The translations under genes were made by a program, and so were the position numbers. Shown here piece after piece: positions 53,138 to 60,592 of a stretch of 64,000 bases of DNA; position 1 is the stretch's first letter; every line of letters begins with the position of its first letter. This DNA is from DASRQZ01 sp964571275 (lineage in GTDB: Bacteria > Myxococcota_A > Polyangia > Fen-1088): positions 1-64,000 of the forward strand of contig CAZNCQ010000008.1 of the NCBI GenBank assembly GCA_964571275.1. The letters run 5' to 3'. The notes under the pieces are model-generated. The model was not told where the DNA came from and searched no databases. It worked only from the letters and a program-made list of their open reading frames with translations.

Positions 53138-54598
53138 GTGATACGCCAAACGGGGATCGCCCTCGCGATCTTGGTCTTGGTTGCGGCGGCGCTGTCGATG
53201 GTGGTGGCGCGGCAACGGCGGCGGCAGACCGAGCCGATGCGCGTGGTGCTGCTCGGCGAGCTCGACGCCGGTTCGTGCGGCGAGCTGCGCCGCGCCCAGG
53301 TCCTGGCGCGCCGCCTGATGCTGTCCGACGCGCGCGATGACGAGGCGCGGGCGGCGCTGGCGCTCGCGGGAGCGCTGCTGGCCGTCGACTGCGGCTTGCC
53401 CCTGACCAAGGACGTCGTCGACGTCGCGTCGGGCACGGCCGAGATGATCGGCGGCGACGAACGCGCGCGCTCCGACGCGGCGTCGGCGCGTGCGTTGCTG
53501 CGCGTGGCTTCGGGCGAGCCCACGGCCGCGATCGCCGAGGCCGAAGCGGTGGTCGCGCGCGCGCCCGGGCTTCCTCAACCGCTGTACGCGCTGGCGCGGG
53601 CCCGCGCGCGCGCCGGTGATCTGGTCGGCGCCAGCCGGGCGCTAGAGGCGGCGATGGTCATCGGGCCGGCGTTTCTGCCCGCGCGCCTGGCGTGGGCCGA
53701 AGTCAGGCTCGATCTCGGCGATCCCGGCACCGCCGCCGAGACGCTGCGCGCGCTGCCGAACCCGGACCTGCGCGCGCGCCTGCTGCTCGACGAGGTGGAG
53801 CGCGCCCGCGGGACGACGGGGGCGGGCGGCGCCGCGGCGGCGGAGCTCGACGCGGCCTGCGATCCGTCGCGGCTGACCGACACGCTCGAGGTGGCGGCCT
53901 GCGCTCTGCGCGACGCCACGCGCGCGCGCGTCGCGGGCGATCGCACGCGCGCGCGAGCCAGCGCGATCGCCGCCGCCGAAGCCGCGCCGACCGACCCGCG
54001 CCTGCTCGCGGAGATCGCGCAGCTTCTGGCAGAGCTGGGCGCCGTCGATCGCGCCGCAGCCCTGGTGACGCACGCCGAGCGTCTGGCTCCTCCGCAGATG
54101 CCGGCGCTGGCCTGGGCCGCGTTTGGCGTGGCGCTCGGCCGCGGCCGCACGCCCCCGCAACCGGCTTCGCCGTTTCCGCCCGCGCCCGAGGGGCCCTTGC
54201 TCGAGGTGCGCGCCGCGCTGGCGGCGGGTGGCGTCGGCGCGCTGGCCGCCGTGACGACCCACGCTGGCGGGGCCACGAACGGCGGCGATCCCGATCGCGA
54301 CGCGCTCGCGCGGCTGGGCGAGCCCGGGAGCGGCGCCCAGGCTGCGCCACCGGGCGCGGGTGCGCAGCGCGACGACGAGCCGCTGCGCGCCTATGTCGAC
54401 GGGTTGCGTGCGCGCCTGGCCGGCAATCTTCCGCTGGCCGCGGAACAGTTCTCCCATGCGCTCGCGGGCCACGGCGACGCCTGCCGTGCCGCCGGTGAAT
54501 ACGGCGCGATCCTGCGCGCGCTCAAGCGCAAGCCCGACGCGCGCGTCTTCTCCGCGCTGCGCGCCGAGAACGCCGGCTGCGTGAACCTACCGCGCTGA
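53138..54598 (+). CDS. Membrane-anchored TPR-like protein
   Basis: A 486-aa protein with an N-terminal transmembrane helix (GIALAILVLVAAALSMVVA, about 6-24) followed by basic residues, then Ala-rich TPR-like helices over most of its length (QPLYALARARARAGDLVGA, LPARLAWAEVRLDLGDPG, LAAEQFSHALAGHGDACRAA). It starts at GTG 53138, with AAGATAGG upstream. A Pro/Ala-rich insertion lies near 340-430. Probably a periplasmic or membrane scaffold; no partner can be named. It converges and overlaps with the M15-type peptidase gene by 12 bp. Confidence 0.75.
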   Translation: MIRQTGIALAILVLVAAALSMVVARQRRRQTEPMRVVLLGELDAGSCGELRRAQVLARRLMLSDARDDEARAALALAGALLAVDCGLPLTKDVVDVASGTAEMIGGDERARSDAASARALLRVASGEPTAAIAEAEAVVARAPGLPQPLYALARARARAGDLVGASRALEAAMVIGPAFLPARLAWAEVRLDLGDPGTAAETLRALPNPDLRARLLLDEVERARGTTGAGGAAAAELDAACDPSRLTDTLEVAACALRDATRARVAGDRTRARASAIAAAEAAPTDPRLLAEIAQLLAELGAVDRAAALVTHAERLAPPQMPALAWAAFGVALGRGRTPPQPASPFPPAPEGPLLEVRAALAAGGVGALAAVTTHAGGATNGGDPDRDALARLGEPGSGAQAAPPGAGAQRDDEPLRAYVDGLRARLAGNLPLAAEQFSHALAGHGDACRAAGEYGAILRALKRKPDARVFSALRAENAGCVNLPR

Positions 54599-55522
54599 AT
54601 CGTCGTCGTCGCCCGCGGCCGGCGCGGCCGCCGGGACCACGGCCGCTTCCGGCTCGCCCATCTCGGTGCCGGGCTCGGTCTCCCCGTGCGACGGATCGTG
54701 CTCGGCGCGCTCGCCGTCCATGCGGTTGGCTCCGTAGTCGATCCAGTATTGCTGGTTGTCGCGCACGTCGACGTGCACGAACTCCGAGACCGGGTAGTAG
54801 CCGATGCCCTTGATGCCCATCGCGAAGGCGAGATCGCGCACCATGAGCGGCGTCATGCCCGGAATGCGGATGTCCGCCGCCATGCCGCGCGTGTGATAGC
54901 TCAACTTCGCCATCGAGTACATCGGCGCGCGGAAGCCCGACACGAGAATGATCTTCTGGTGCGTGCGCTGCGAGAGCTTGTAGAGCAGCTCGATGAGCCG
55001 CGGGTCCGGCGGCGTCTCGGCGCTGGTGCGCAGGCAGCGCAGCTGATGGCGCAGCTGGCGATACGAGTCGGGCTCAATCTCGCCGCTCGTCAGGTTGATC
55101 TTCACTTCCGTGGATTCGCCGTTGTTGGCCGACTCGAGCGTGAAGTGCCCGATCTCGCCCGACGGTGGGCGCAGCGCCGGCGTGCGGCTGCTGGCGCGCG
55201 CCTCGCCTCCGCGCAGCGGATGCCTCGCCACCGTGTCGGCGACCTGCATCATCGACCGCACGCGCCGCTCGAGGCCGCCCAGCGTCTCGCTCATGCGCAC
55301 CGATCCGCAGAGCAGGATCACCGTGGCCAGTAGCAGCGCCGCGCCGATGAGCGAGATCAACATCGGCAGCGCGCGCGGCAGCACCAGCGTGCGGATCGGG
55401 CGTTCGGGATCGCACGCGATCATGATGCGCAGGCGCCGGTCGCGCCGCGGCCGCGCCGGCTCCTTGCGCAGCTGGCGCAACGTCTCGGCGACGGTGGTTG
55501 TCGTGTGCGGCCGCTCCACCAT
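54587..55522 (-). CDS. M15-type (DUF882/YcbK-like) peptidoglycan peptidase
   Basis: A 311-aa envelope protein: a cytoplasmic basic N-terminus (1-45), a transmembrane helix (about 48-70, LPMLISLIGAALLLATVILL), a short coiled stretch, then a DUF882/peptidase M15A domain (about 150-275). The zinc motif YHTRGMAADIRI (H and D) and SEFVHVDVR (H) are both present, so the enzyme is probably active on peptide cross-links. It ends in an acidic, Ala/Pro-rich tail. The ATG at 55522 or a TTG at 55528 are possible starts. It lies 15 bp downstream of the bactofilin gene; bactofilins often recruit cell-wall enzymes. Confidence 0.85.
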   Translation of the reverse strand: MVERPHTTTTVAETLRQLRKEPARPRRDRRLRIMIACDPERPIRTLVLPRALPMLISLIGAALLLATVILLCGSVRMSETLGGLERRVRSMMQVADTVARHPLRGGEARASSRTPALRPPSGEIGHFTLESANNGESTEVKINLTSGEIEPDSYRQLRHQLRCLRTSAETPPDPRLIELLYKLSQRTHQKIILVSGFRAPMYSMAKLSYHTRGMAADIRIPGMTPLMVRDLAFAMGIKGIGYYPVSEFVHVDVRDNQQYWIDYGANRMDGERAEHDPSHGETEPGTEMGEPEAAVVPAAAPAAGDDDDSAR

Positions 55523-55537
55523 CGGCAACGACTTCGT

Positions 55538-55993
55538 CTACGAGACCGGGACCAGATGGCCGTGTGAGTCGAGTTGGTGCGCCGGTTCGCTCTCCTCGGC
55601 GCGGCCCTTTTGCCCGTCCTTCGCCGTCGAGCTCGGGCTACCCATGAAGCTGGTGCCACGAAAGACGCCGCCGGTTTCGATGCGCACGCTCAGCGCGGCG
55701 ATGTCCCCCTCGACCTTGCCCTTCGCGAGAATTTCGAGATGGCCGGCGCAGCGCACGTTGCCGATGATCGCGCCCGCGACGACCACGTCCGAGCCGACCA
55801 CGTCGCCGCGCACGACGCCGCTCTCTCCGATCACGACCTCGGCGCGCGACGCGACCGTTCCCTCGACCGTGCCGTCGATGCGGAACGCGCCCTCGGCGCT
55901 GAGCTCACCGCGAATGAAGGCGGAACGACCGAGGACGTTCTCGATCGGCTCGCGGTCGGGGCGCGTGCTTTCGTCCTTTGAACGCCATCCCAT
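55538..55993 (-). CDS. Bactofilin
   Basis: A polymer-forming cytoskeletal protein of 151 aa. The central beta-helix is clear, with short repeated turns (GRSAFIRGELSAEGAFRIDG, VVIGESGVVRGDVVGSDVVV, NVRCAGHLEILAKGKVEGDI). The tails on both sides are disordered and charged. The ATG at 55993 is strongly supported by GAGGAGGAATCG just upstream; the frame is open further up but without conservation. It is in an operon with the M15-type peptidase, which suggests local control of cell-wall shape. Confidence 0.92.
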   Translation of the reverse strand: MGWRSKDESTRPDREPIENVLGRSAFIRGELSAEGAFRIDGTVEGTVASRAEVVIGESGVVRGDVVGSDVVVAGAIIGNVRCAGHLEILAKGKVEGDIAALSVRIETGGVFRGTSFMGSPSSTAKDGQKGRAEESEPAHQLDSHGHLVPVS

Positions 55994-56392
55994 CGATTCC
56001 TCCTCTGAGATACCCCACGAAACGCGCGGGGCCGTGCTCTGACATCGGGTGCCACCCGGAAGAACTGAAGTCTCGGCGCGGATTGAGACCCCGATCAACG
56101 ACCGATCACGCGCTTCATTTCGACTTTGTGTCGCGCGTGGTCGCCGATTCACCAGCGCAAGTAAACCAGCTGTTTCTCGTCGGTGAATTTTGAGCAAAGC
56201 ACCACTTGTCGCCTTGCGCAGTTGGTTTTCTCCGTCCAGTGTGGTGATTGCGGGTTGGGCGAAGGAAGGCGGGAGAGGAGGCGGGGCGGCGGCGGGTAGG
56301 GATCAAATCAACCGGGGCGAGGGTGTGGGCGATTGTGAGCACGGTGGCACGCGGGGGCGTGTGGTCTACCGACAGCCGCAATCGCTCCACCC
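55994..56392. other. Non-coding stretch upstream of the bactofilin gene
   Basis: About 400 bp with no supported gene; short open frames on both strands have skewed composition and no ribosome sites. Part of it (around 56160-56240) is less GC-rich than the surroundings. It should contain the bactofilin promoter; no confident -35/-10 pair was seen. Confidence 0.5.
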
Positions 56393-56758
56393 TCACCTCA
56401 TTAAGGTTTGGTCCAGGCGGCGGAGGCCGACCGCGCAAAGCAGGGCCACCAGCGATAGCGCGCTGAAGCCGAGGATGCCGGGCGCCATCGATTCGGCCAG
56501 TCCTTGAAGCAGGATCAGGTGAATCCTGGGATTGTTGGCCCATTCGGGCCGCGCGGGTACTTTCGAACCGACCGCGGCTATGTCGGCCATCACGCCGCAC
56601 GCGATCGAGAACAGGACCGCGAGCGCCAGCGCGGCGATCGGTGGCAGTTGCGCACGCGCCGGGCGATACGCGAAGCGCAGCGCCGCTCCCAGGTTGATGA
56701 GGCCAAAGAAGAGAATGGCCCACATCGGGGCACCACCGTCACGAATCAGGTTCACCAT
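56393..56758 (-). CDS. Small membrane protein with ExbB/TolQ-like start
   Basis: A 121-aa protein with three or four hydrophobic helices (MWAILFFGLINLGAALRFAY, PPIAALALAVLFSIACGVMA, GILGFSALSLVALLCAVGL). The N-terminal DGGAPMWAILF recalls the ExbB/TolQ/MotA family, but it lacks the longer cytoplasmic loop and is about half the usual length. GAGGAG precedes the ATG. No partner genes (ExbD/TolR) are adjacent. Function unknown. Confidence 0.6.
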   Translation of the reverse strand: MVNLIRDGGAPMWAILFFGLINLGAALRFAYRPARAQLPPIAALALAVLFSIACGVMADIAAVGSKVPARPEWANNPRIHLILLQGLAESMAPGILGFSALSLVALLCAVGLRRLDQTLMR

Positions 56759-56833
56759 TGGTCGATCTCCTCAGCAACGATCCCCGTCGGGCGTTTTTCC
56801 TGTGAGAACGCGCGAATGGCGGCGGCGTGACGA

Positions 56834-58048
56834 TCAGCGCTTCTTCGCGCGCGCGCGCCGTGGAACGCTCACGTCCAGGCGCGCCGGCAGACTCAGAAAT
56901 CGTCCGTAGCGTTCCGTCTCGCGCGCGAGCGCCGCTCGCGCCGCGTCGTCGAGCGGCAACAGAAGCTTGACCTCGATGGCGACACCGGCGCGCCGGAGCG
57001 TGCGGCGCCAGCTGCCGGCGACGCAGCCGTCGACGATCACGACCGACGCGCCGACCAAGCCACCGCGCACACCCAGCGTCGCCGCGTGCGCGGCGTCCAT
57101 GATCGGCGCGTGGTCGCGGTAGCCGATCACGTACTCGTCGTAGCTCGGCAGCAAATGCACGCGCGGAGCCGGGCGCCGGCGGGGCCGGCGCGCACCCGTT
57201 GCCCGCCAGTAGGTTTCGTCGCCGACCACGCGGCTCTCCACTGCCGTGCCGAGCATGCGGATTGCCGCCTGCGCGTCGGTCACACGGAGCCCCGACCACC
57301 AGGCCAGGTCTCTTGGCCGCGCCGGGCCGTGGCTGGCGAAGTAGCGGCGCGCGAGCTCCGCCAGCGCTTCGTCCCGCTGCAGCGCCGGTGTGGCCGGCGC
57401 GCGCTCGTCCAGGGCGGCGTACGTAAATTGTTTGCCGCGTCGCGGACCGCTGCAGATGACGCCCTCCAGCTCGGCGTGCATGAGCAGCAACGCCAGGCGC
57501 AGACCGTCAGCGGCCACGCCGGCCTCCCTCAGCACCGCGCGCAGCTCGTCGCGCGTCAGGTAATGTTGGCCCTGCAGCGCTTTCGCCAGCGCGGCGTCGC
57601 CGCGCGTGAAGGCACGCGCATCGAGACCGGTCTGGCGGTTGTAGGGAGCATTGAGCGCGTGAACGCGCGGCGCCGTGAGCGCCAGCAGCCAGCGGATGTC
57701 GGCCGGCGCCACGAAGTGCCACGTCGGACGCAGGACGTGGGTGCGCAGGATCGCGCCGCGGTCGAGAGCATCCTCGACGGCGGCGTCGGTGCAAGCGCCC
57801 GCGCGCTGCGCGACCGCCCACTTGGCGCCGAGGTAGTCCTGCGCCTGGACGGCGCCGAGCCCGGTGACGACCGACTCCGGGCTGGTGTCGCGTGCGGCGA
57901 TCAGCCGTTGATTGACGAGGCGGCGGCCGACGAGATCGGCGCTCGCCGCGGAGCCGTCGGGGTGGGTCGTCGCGGCCGAGCGCGGGCGCGGATGATTGTT
58001 GGCCACGGTCCAGCTCTCGGGGCGGGAGTCTACTGGATCGGCCGGCAT
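56834..58048 (-). CDS. Winged-helix protein of the AlkZ/HTH_42 DNA glycosylase family
   Basis: A 404-aa protein of the winged-helix family that includes AlkZ/YcaQ glycosylases, which unhook interstrand crosslinks or alkylated bases. Landmarks: LVNQRLIAARDTSPESVVTG, the glutamine motif VQAQDYLGAKW at the catalytic hairpin, ILRTHVLRPTWHFVAPADIR, LTRDELRAVLREAG, and LLPSYDEYVIGYRDHAPI. The first 35 residues are low-complexity, so a later start is possible. It is divergent from the ECF sigma gene 45 bp away. Its exact lesion specificity is unknown. Confidence 0.83.
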   Translation of the reverse strand: MPADPVDSRPESWTVANNHPRPRSAATTHPDGSAASADLVGRRLVNQRLIAARDTSPESVVTGLGAVQAQDYLGAKWAVAQRAGACTDAAVEDALDRGAILRTHVLRPTWHFVAPADIRWLLALTAPRVHALNAPYNRQTGLDARAFTRGDAALAKALQGQHYLTRDELRAVLREAGVAADGLRLALLLMHAELEGVICSGPRRGKQFTYAALDERAPATPALQRDEALAELARRYFASHGPARPRDLAWWSGLRVTDAQAAIRMLGTAVESRVVGDETYWRATGARRPRRRPAPRVHLLPSYDEYVIGYRDHAPIMDAAHAATLGVRGGLVGASVVIVDGCVAGSWRRTLRRAGVAIEVKLLLPLDDAARAALARETERYGRFLSLPARLDVSVPRRARAKKR

Positions 58049-58093
58049 CGTTTCTGTCGGTCACGCTTGAGCCGGCCGCGCGTTGGGTTCAGC

Positions 58094-58732
58094 GTGAGGG
58101 AGTTGGACGCCCGGGTCGATCCAGGGTTCGCCGCGCCAGACGGCGCAGCGGACGCGGCGGATGCCGCGATGGTGGAGCCGCTGCGGCGCGGAGATGCGAC
58201 CGCGTTCGACGAGGTCTATCGTCGCCACACGCCCGGGTTGTTCGCGTTCCTGGTGCGGCTCGCCGGGCGCGCCGCCATTGCCGAGGAGCTGCTGCAAGAA
58301 ACCTGGCTTCGCCTGGCGACGCACGCGAGCACGCTGGCCGGCGACACGAATCTCCGCGCCTGGTTGTTCACGGTGGCGCGGAACCTGTATCGCAGCCATC
58401 GGCGCCGCTCGCTGCTCGATATCGATCGCCTGCGGTTCTGGCGCTGGACGTCGCGCGATCGCCCGGCTGCGCCGTCGCCGCATGATCTGGCGGTCACATC
58501 GGAGACCGAGCGCCGCCTCGAAGCGGCGCTGGCGTCGCTGCCCCTCGCGCAGCGCGAGATCGTGTTGCTCGTGGCGGTCGAGGGATTCTCGCCGTCGCGA
58601 GCGGCGGCGGTGCTGGGCCTGCGCCCGGAGGCGGCGCGCCAGCGGCTCCGTCGCGCGCGCGCGGCGATCGGCGAGGCGCTCGTCGAGAGAGTTCGTCCGC
58701 CGGTCGGCGCCGCGCAAGGAGAGAGCTCATGA
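58094..58732 (+). CDS. ECF-type RNA polymerase sigma factor (second)
   Basis: A sigma-70 family factor of about 212 aa from a GTG at 58094 (start uncertain; a TTG at 58103 or the ATG near 58169 are alternatives). Region 2: FDEVYRRHTPGLFAFLVRLA, AEELLQETWLRLATHA, LRAWLFTVARNLYRSHRRR. Region 4: LPLAQREIVLLVAVEGFSPS then RAAAVLGLRPEAARQRLRRA. The stop overlaps the next ATG (ATGA), pairing it with a small membrane protein that is probably its anti-sigma factor. Confidence 0.9.
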   Translation: MRELDARVDPGFAAPDGAADAADAAMVEPLRRGDATAFDEVYRRHTPGLFAFLVRLAGRAAIAEELLQETWLRLATHASTLAGDTNLRAWLFTVARNLYRSHRRRSLLDIDRLRFWRWTSRDRPAAPSPHDLAVTSETERRLEAALASLPLAQREIVLLVAVEGFSPSRAAAVLGLRPEAARQRLRRARAAIGEALVERVRPPVGAAQGESS

Positions 58733-59070
58733 GCCACGGGAAAGACGCAGACGAGATCGCCGCGCGCCTGGTCGCGCTGCCGCGGCCCACGCTGGGCGCA
58801 GCCGCTCATGCACAAATTCACGCGCGGTCGCGCGACGCCTTTCTCGCGTCGGCGGCGGCCGGTCGCGCGCGAGCCGCGCCCAGCTCGTGGGTGCGATGCT
58901 GGACGCGCGCGCTCGAACCGATCGCGATCGCCGCCATCGTCGTCGGCTACCTGGTCTGGACGGCGAGCGCGCTGGCCGCGATCGATTGGGGACGGCTTGC
59001 GCTGCCATCAATGCATCGGGTTGGCTCGATGGCGGGACCTCGGGCGGCGGACGGCGAACAGAATGACTGA
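58729..59070 (+). CDS. Small single-TM protein, probable anti-sigma factor
   Basis: A 113-aa protein coupled to the sigma gene by ATGA. The N-terminal half is charged and helical (KDADEIAARLVALPRPTLGA), followed by one transmembrane helix (about 60-85, LEPIAIAAIVVGYLVWTASA) and a short tail. No zinc anti-sigma motif. The role is inferred from its position and topology. It is followed by the convergent, decayed matrixin gene. Confidence 0.65.
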   Translation: MSHGKDADEIAARLVALPRPTLGAAAHAQIHARSRDAFLASAAAGRARAAPSSWVRCWTRALEPIAIAAIVVGYLVWTASALAAIDWGRLALPSMHRVGSMAGPRAADGEQND

Positions 59071-59099
59071 CAGGAGCCAGAGACAGATCCGGTCCTCGC

Positions 59100-60010
59100 C
59101 GCCGATTGGGCCCTCGATTGAGCAACCCTCCATCGGAGGCCGGCGTCGACACAGGCGTCGCGCGGCAGGGATTGCCGCAGGCGGCGCGGCAGATCGAGCT
59201 CGCCGTGGGATCTCTCTCGCACAGGCCCTCGACGGCGCGGCGTGCCCGTCGACCAGGTCTCCGAGCTGTCGAGGGTCACCACTTCGTTGGCTCCAGACGG
59301 CGACGTCTGAGCCAACTTGTTTCCCGGCCCATCGACCGCTCCGAATTGGATGATGACTCTGTTGGAGTAAAAGGTGCCGCTCGCGCCGCCAGGCCCCTGC
59401 CCCTGCCCCATCAGCGCCGCCGCCAGAACCTACGTTAATTTCTAGAAACGTGGCTCCCTCCCACGTAAAAGCTGCCTGGTTGGTTGCGTCCACTAGTTGG
59501 GCCAGGGTGACGTTTGCTGGGAGCGAGGAGCCGAGAACCTGAGTCGGTATCACTTGCAGCCATCGGACGTTTCCGTACGAGAATTTGTCCGATGAATCGA
59601 GCCGAGCTATTCCGTCTGGAATCCCGCATCTTGGTGTGACCATCGCCGCGCGTGTTGGTCCGTCGACGATGCCGGTCGGCGACAGGCCGTAGTGGACCTG
59701 AAGCTGTCGAACGGCGTCAGCAGTTTGCTGATCGAAGACGTTGGGGTCTTTCGGTTCGTTCGCGATGGGTCGCCAGGCAGGAAATTGAACCGCGAGGTCG
59801 GCGTTTGGGTAGTAGCCGTACGTGGCTAGGTAGTCGTGCACCGTCCTGACGTTGGGGCCCACGTCGCCAATCTTGAGATCTGCGTCGAGTTTCTGCAGGC
59901 CTTGTAATAGCGGAGGGCCTGGCGGAGTGTCGTCTGGGCCCCGGTGGCACGCTGACGCGAGCATTGCGCTGAACGGGAGCAGAACGACAGGCGCCAGGAG
60001 CTGCTTTCAC
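59100..60010 (-). pseudogene. Decayed matrixin (M10-type) metallopeptidase lipoprotein
   Basis: Remains of an exported matrixin with a peptidoglycan-binding domain. At the 5' end GGAGGG and a GTG (60010) fit a start, but the signal peptide (LLAPVVLLPFSAMLASAC) is only in frame if one A of the AAA after GTG is lost. The PG-binding domain is intact (IGDVGPNVRTVHDYLATYGY, TADAVRQLQVHYGLSPTG), then the cysteine-switch motif PRCGIPDG and the pro-catalytic strands. A second frameshift lies near 59390-59410 in a run of CCCCTG repeats; the next frame carries FYSNRVIIQFGAVDGPGNKL and VTLDSSETWSTGTP. The expected HExxHxxGxxH site, normally soon after, is missing. Sequencing error could explain single shifts but not the lost catalytic motif. 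Confidence 0.72.
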
Positions 60011-60090
60011 GGTGATCCCTCCGATCAGCACTACGGAACACCCTGATGTCCTGGTTGATGAATCAACCAGCCCTCGCTCTTGTGCGCGTT

Positions 60091-60543
60091 TCAGCGCGCG
60101 GCGGCGCCGTCGGGCGTGCCGAGCGGCACCAGCATCTCGGGCGGGATCTTGATCGGCGGCATCGGCGGATCGAAGCGCGCCTCCTCGGGGAAGGGTTGGG
60201 ACGTGCGCGTCGGTTTGCGCTCCCACTCGGGGACCTCGGCGGGCGGCGGCGTCGCGGCGCTGATGGCCGGCGTGGCTGCCGGCTCACGATGTTCGCGCAT
60301 TGGCGCAGCGACCGGTCTGTTCAGCGACGGACGGGGCGGGTCGAGCGGCTCAGCGATTGACGGCACGGATCCAGCCGCTCGCCTGTCGCCGCTCCCTCCT
60401 CCGCCGCGCACCCGCAAGATCACGAGCGTGATCCCGACCGCAAGCACCACCGCCAACCCGGTGGCTGCGATCACCAGCAGCGGCGGCGGCCGGTGGTGAG
60501 GCGCACGCGGCGGGTGGTGGCGAGGAGACCCGGTTTCAGACAC
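60091..60543 (-). CDS. Pro-rich single-TM protein of unknown function
   Basis: A 150-aa protein: a short His/Pro-rich N-terminus, a transmembrane helix (about 22-44, LLVIAATGLAVVLAVGITLV), then a Pro/Arg/Glu-rich tail with PPMPPIKIPPEML near the end. It starts at GTG 60543 without a strong ribosome site. It lies upstream of the decayed matrixin gene on the same strand and is divergent from the GH9 gene. Function unknown. Confidence 0.55.
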   Translation of the reverse strand: MSETGSPRHHPPRAPHHRPPPLLVIAATGLAVVLAVGITLVILRVRGGGGSGDRRAAGSVPSIAEPLDPPRPSLNRPVAAPMREHREPAATPAISAATPPPAEVPEWERKPTRTSQPFPEEARFDPPMPPIKIPPEMLVPLGTPDGAAAR

Positions 60544-60592
60544 GCGCGTCTTCAGTATAGGGCCCCCGGCTCGTCCCCGCCTGGATTCGTCA

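Noticed and set aside
56190..56507. Plus-strand open frame of about 105 codons upstream of the bactofilin gene
   Set aside because: No ribosome site, Gly/Arg-rich composition and overlap with the opposite small membrane-protein gene.
56393..56758. Naming the small membrane protein ExbB/TolQ
   Set aside because: Only the first helix resembles that family; length and missing ExbD/TolR partner argue against a functional assignment.
57086..58093. Long upstream extension of the second ECF sigma factor
   Set aside because: This part is antisense to the AlkZ-like gene and has shadow composition; sigma region 2 begins only near 58.17 kb.
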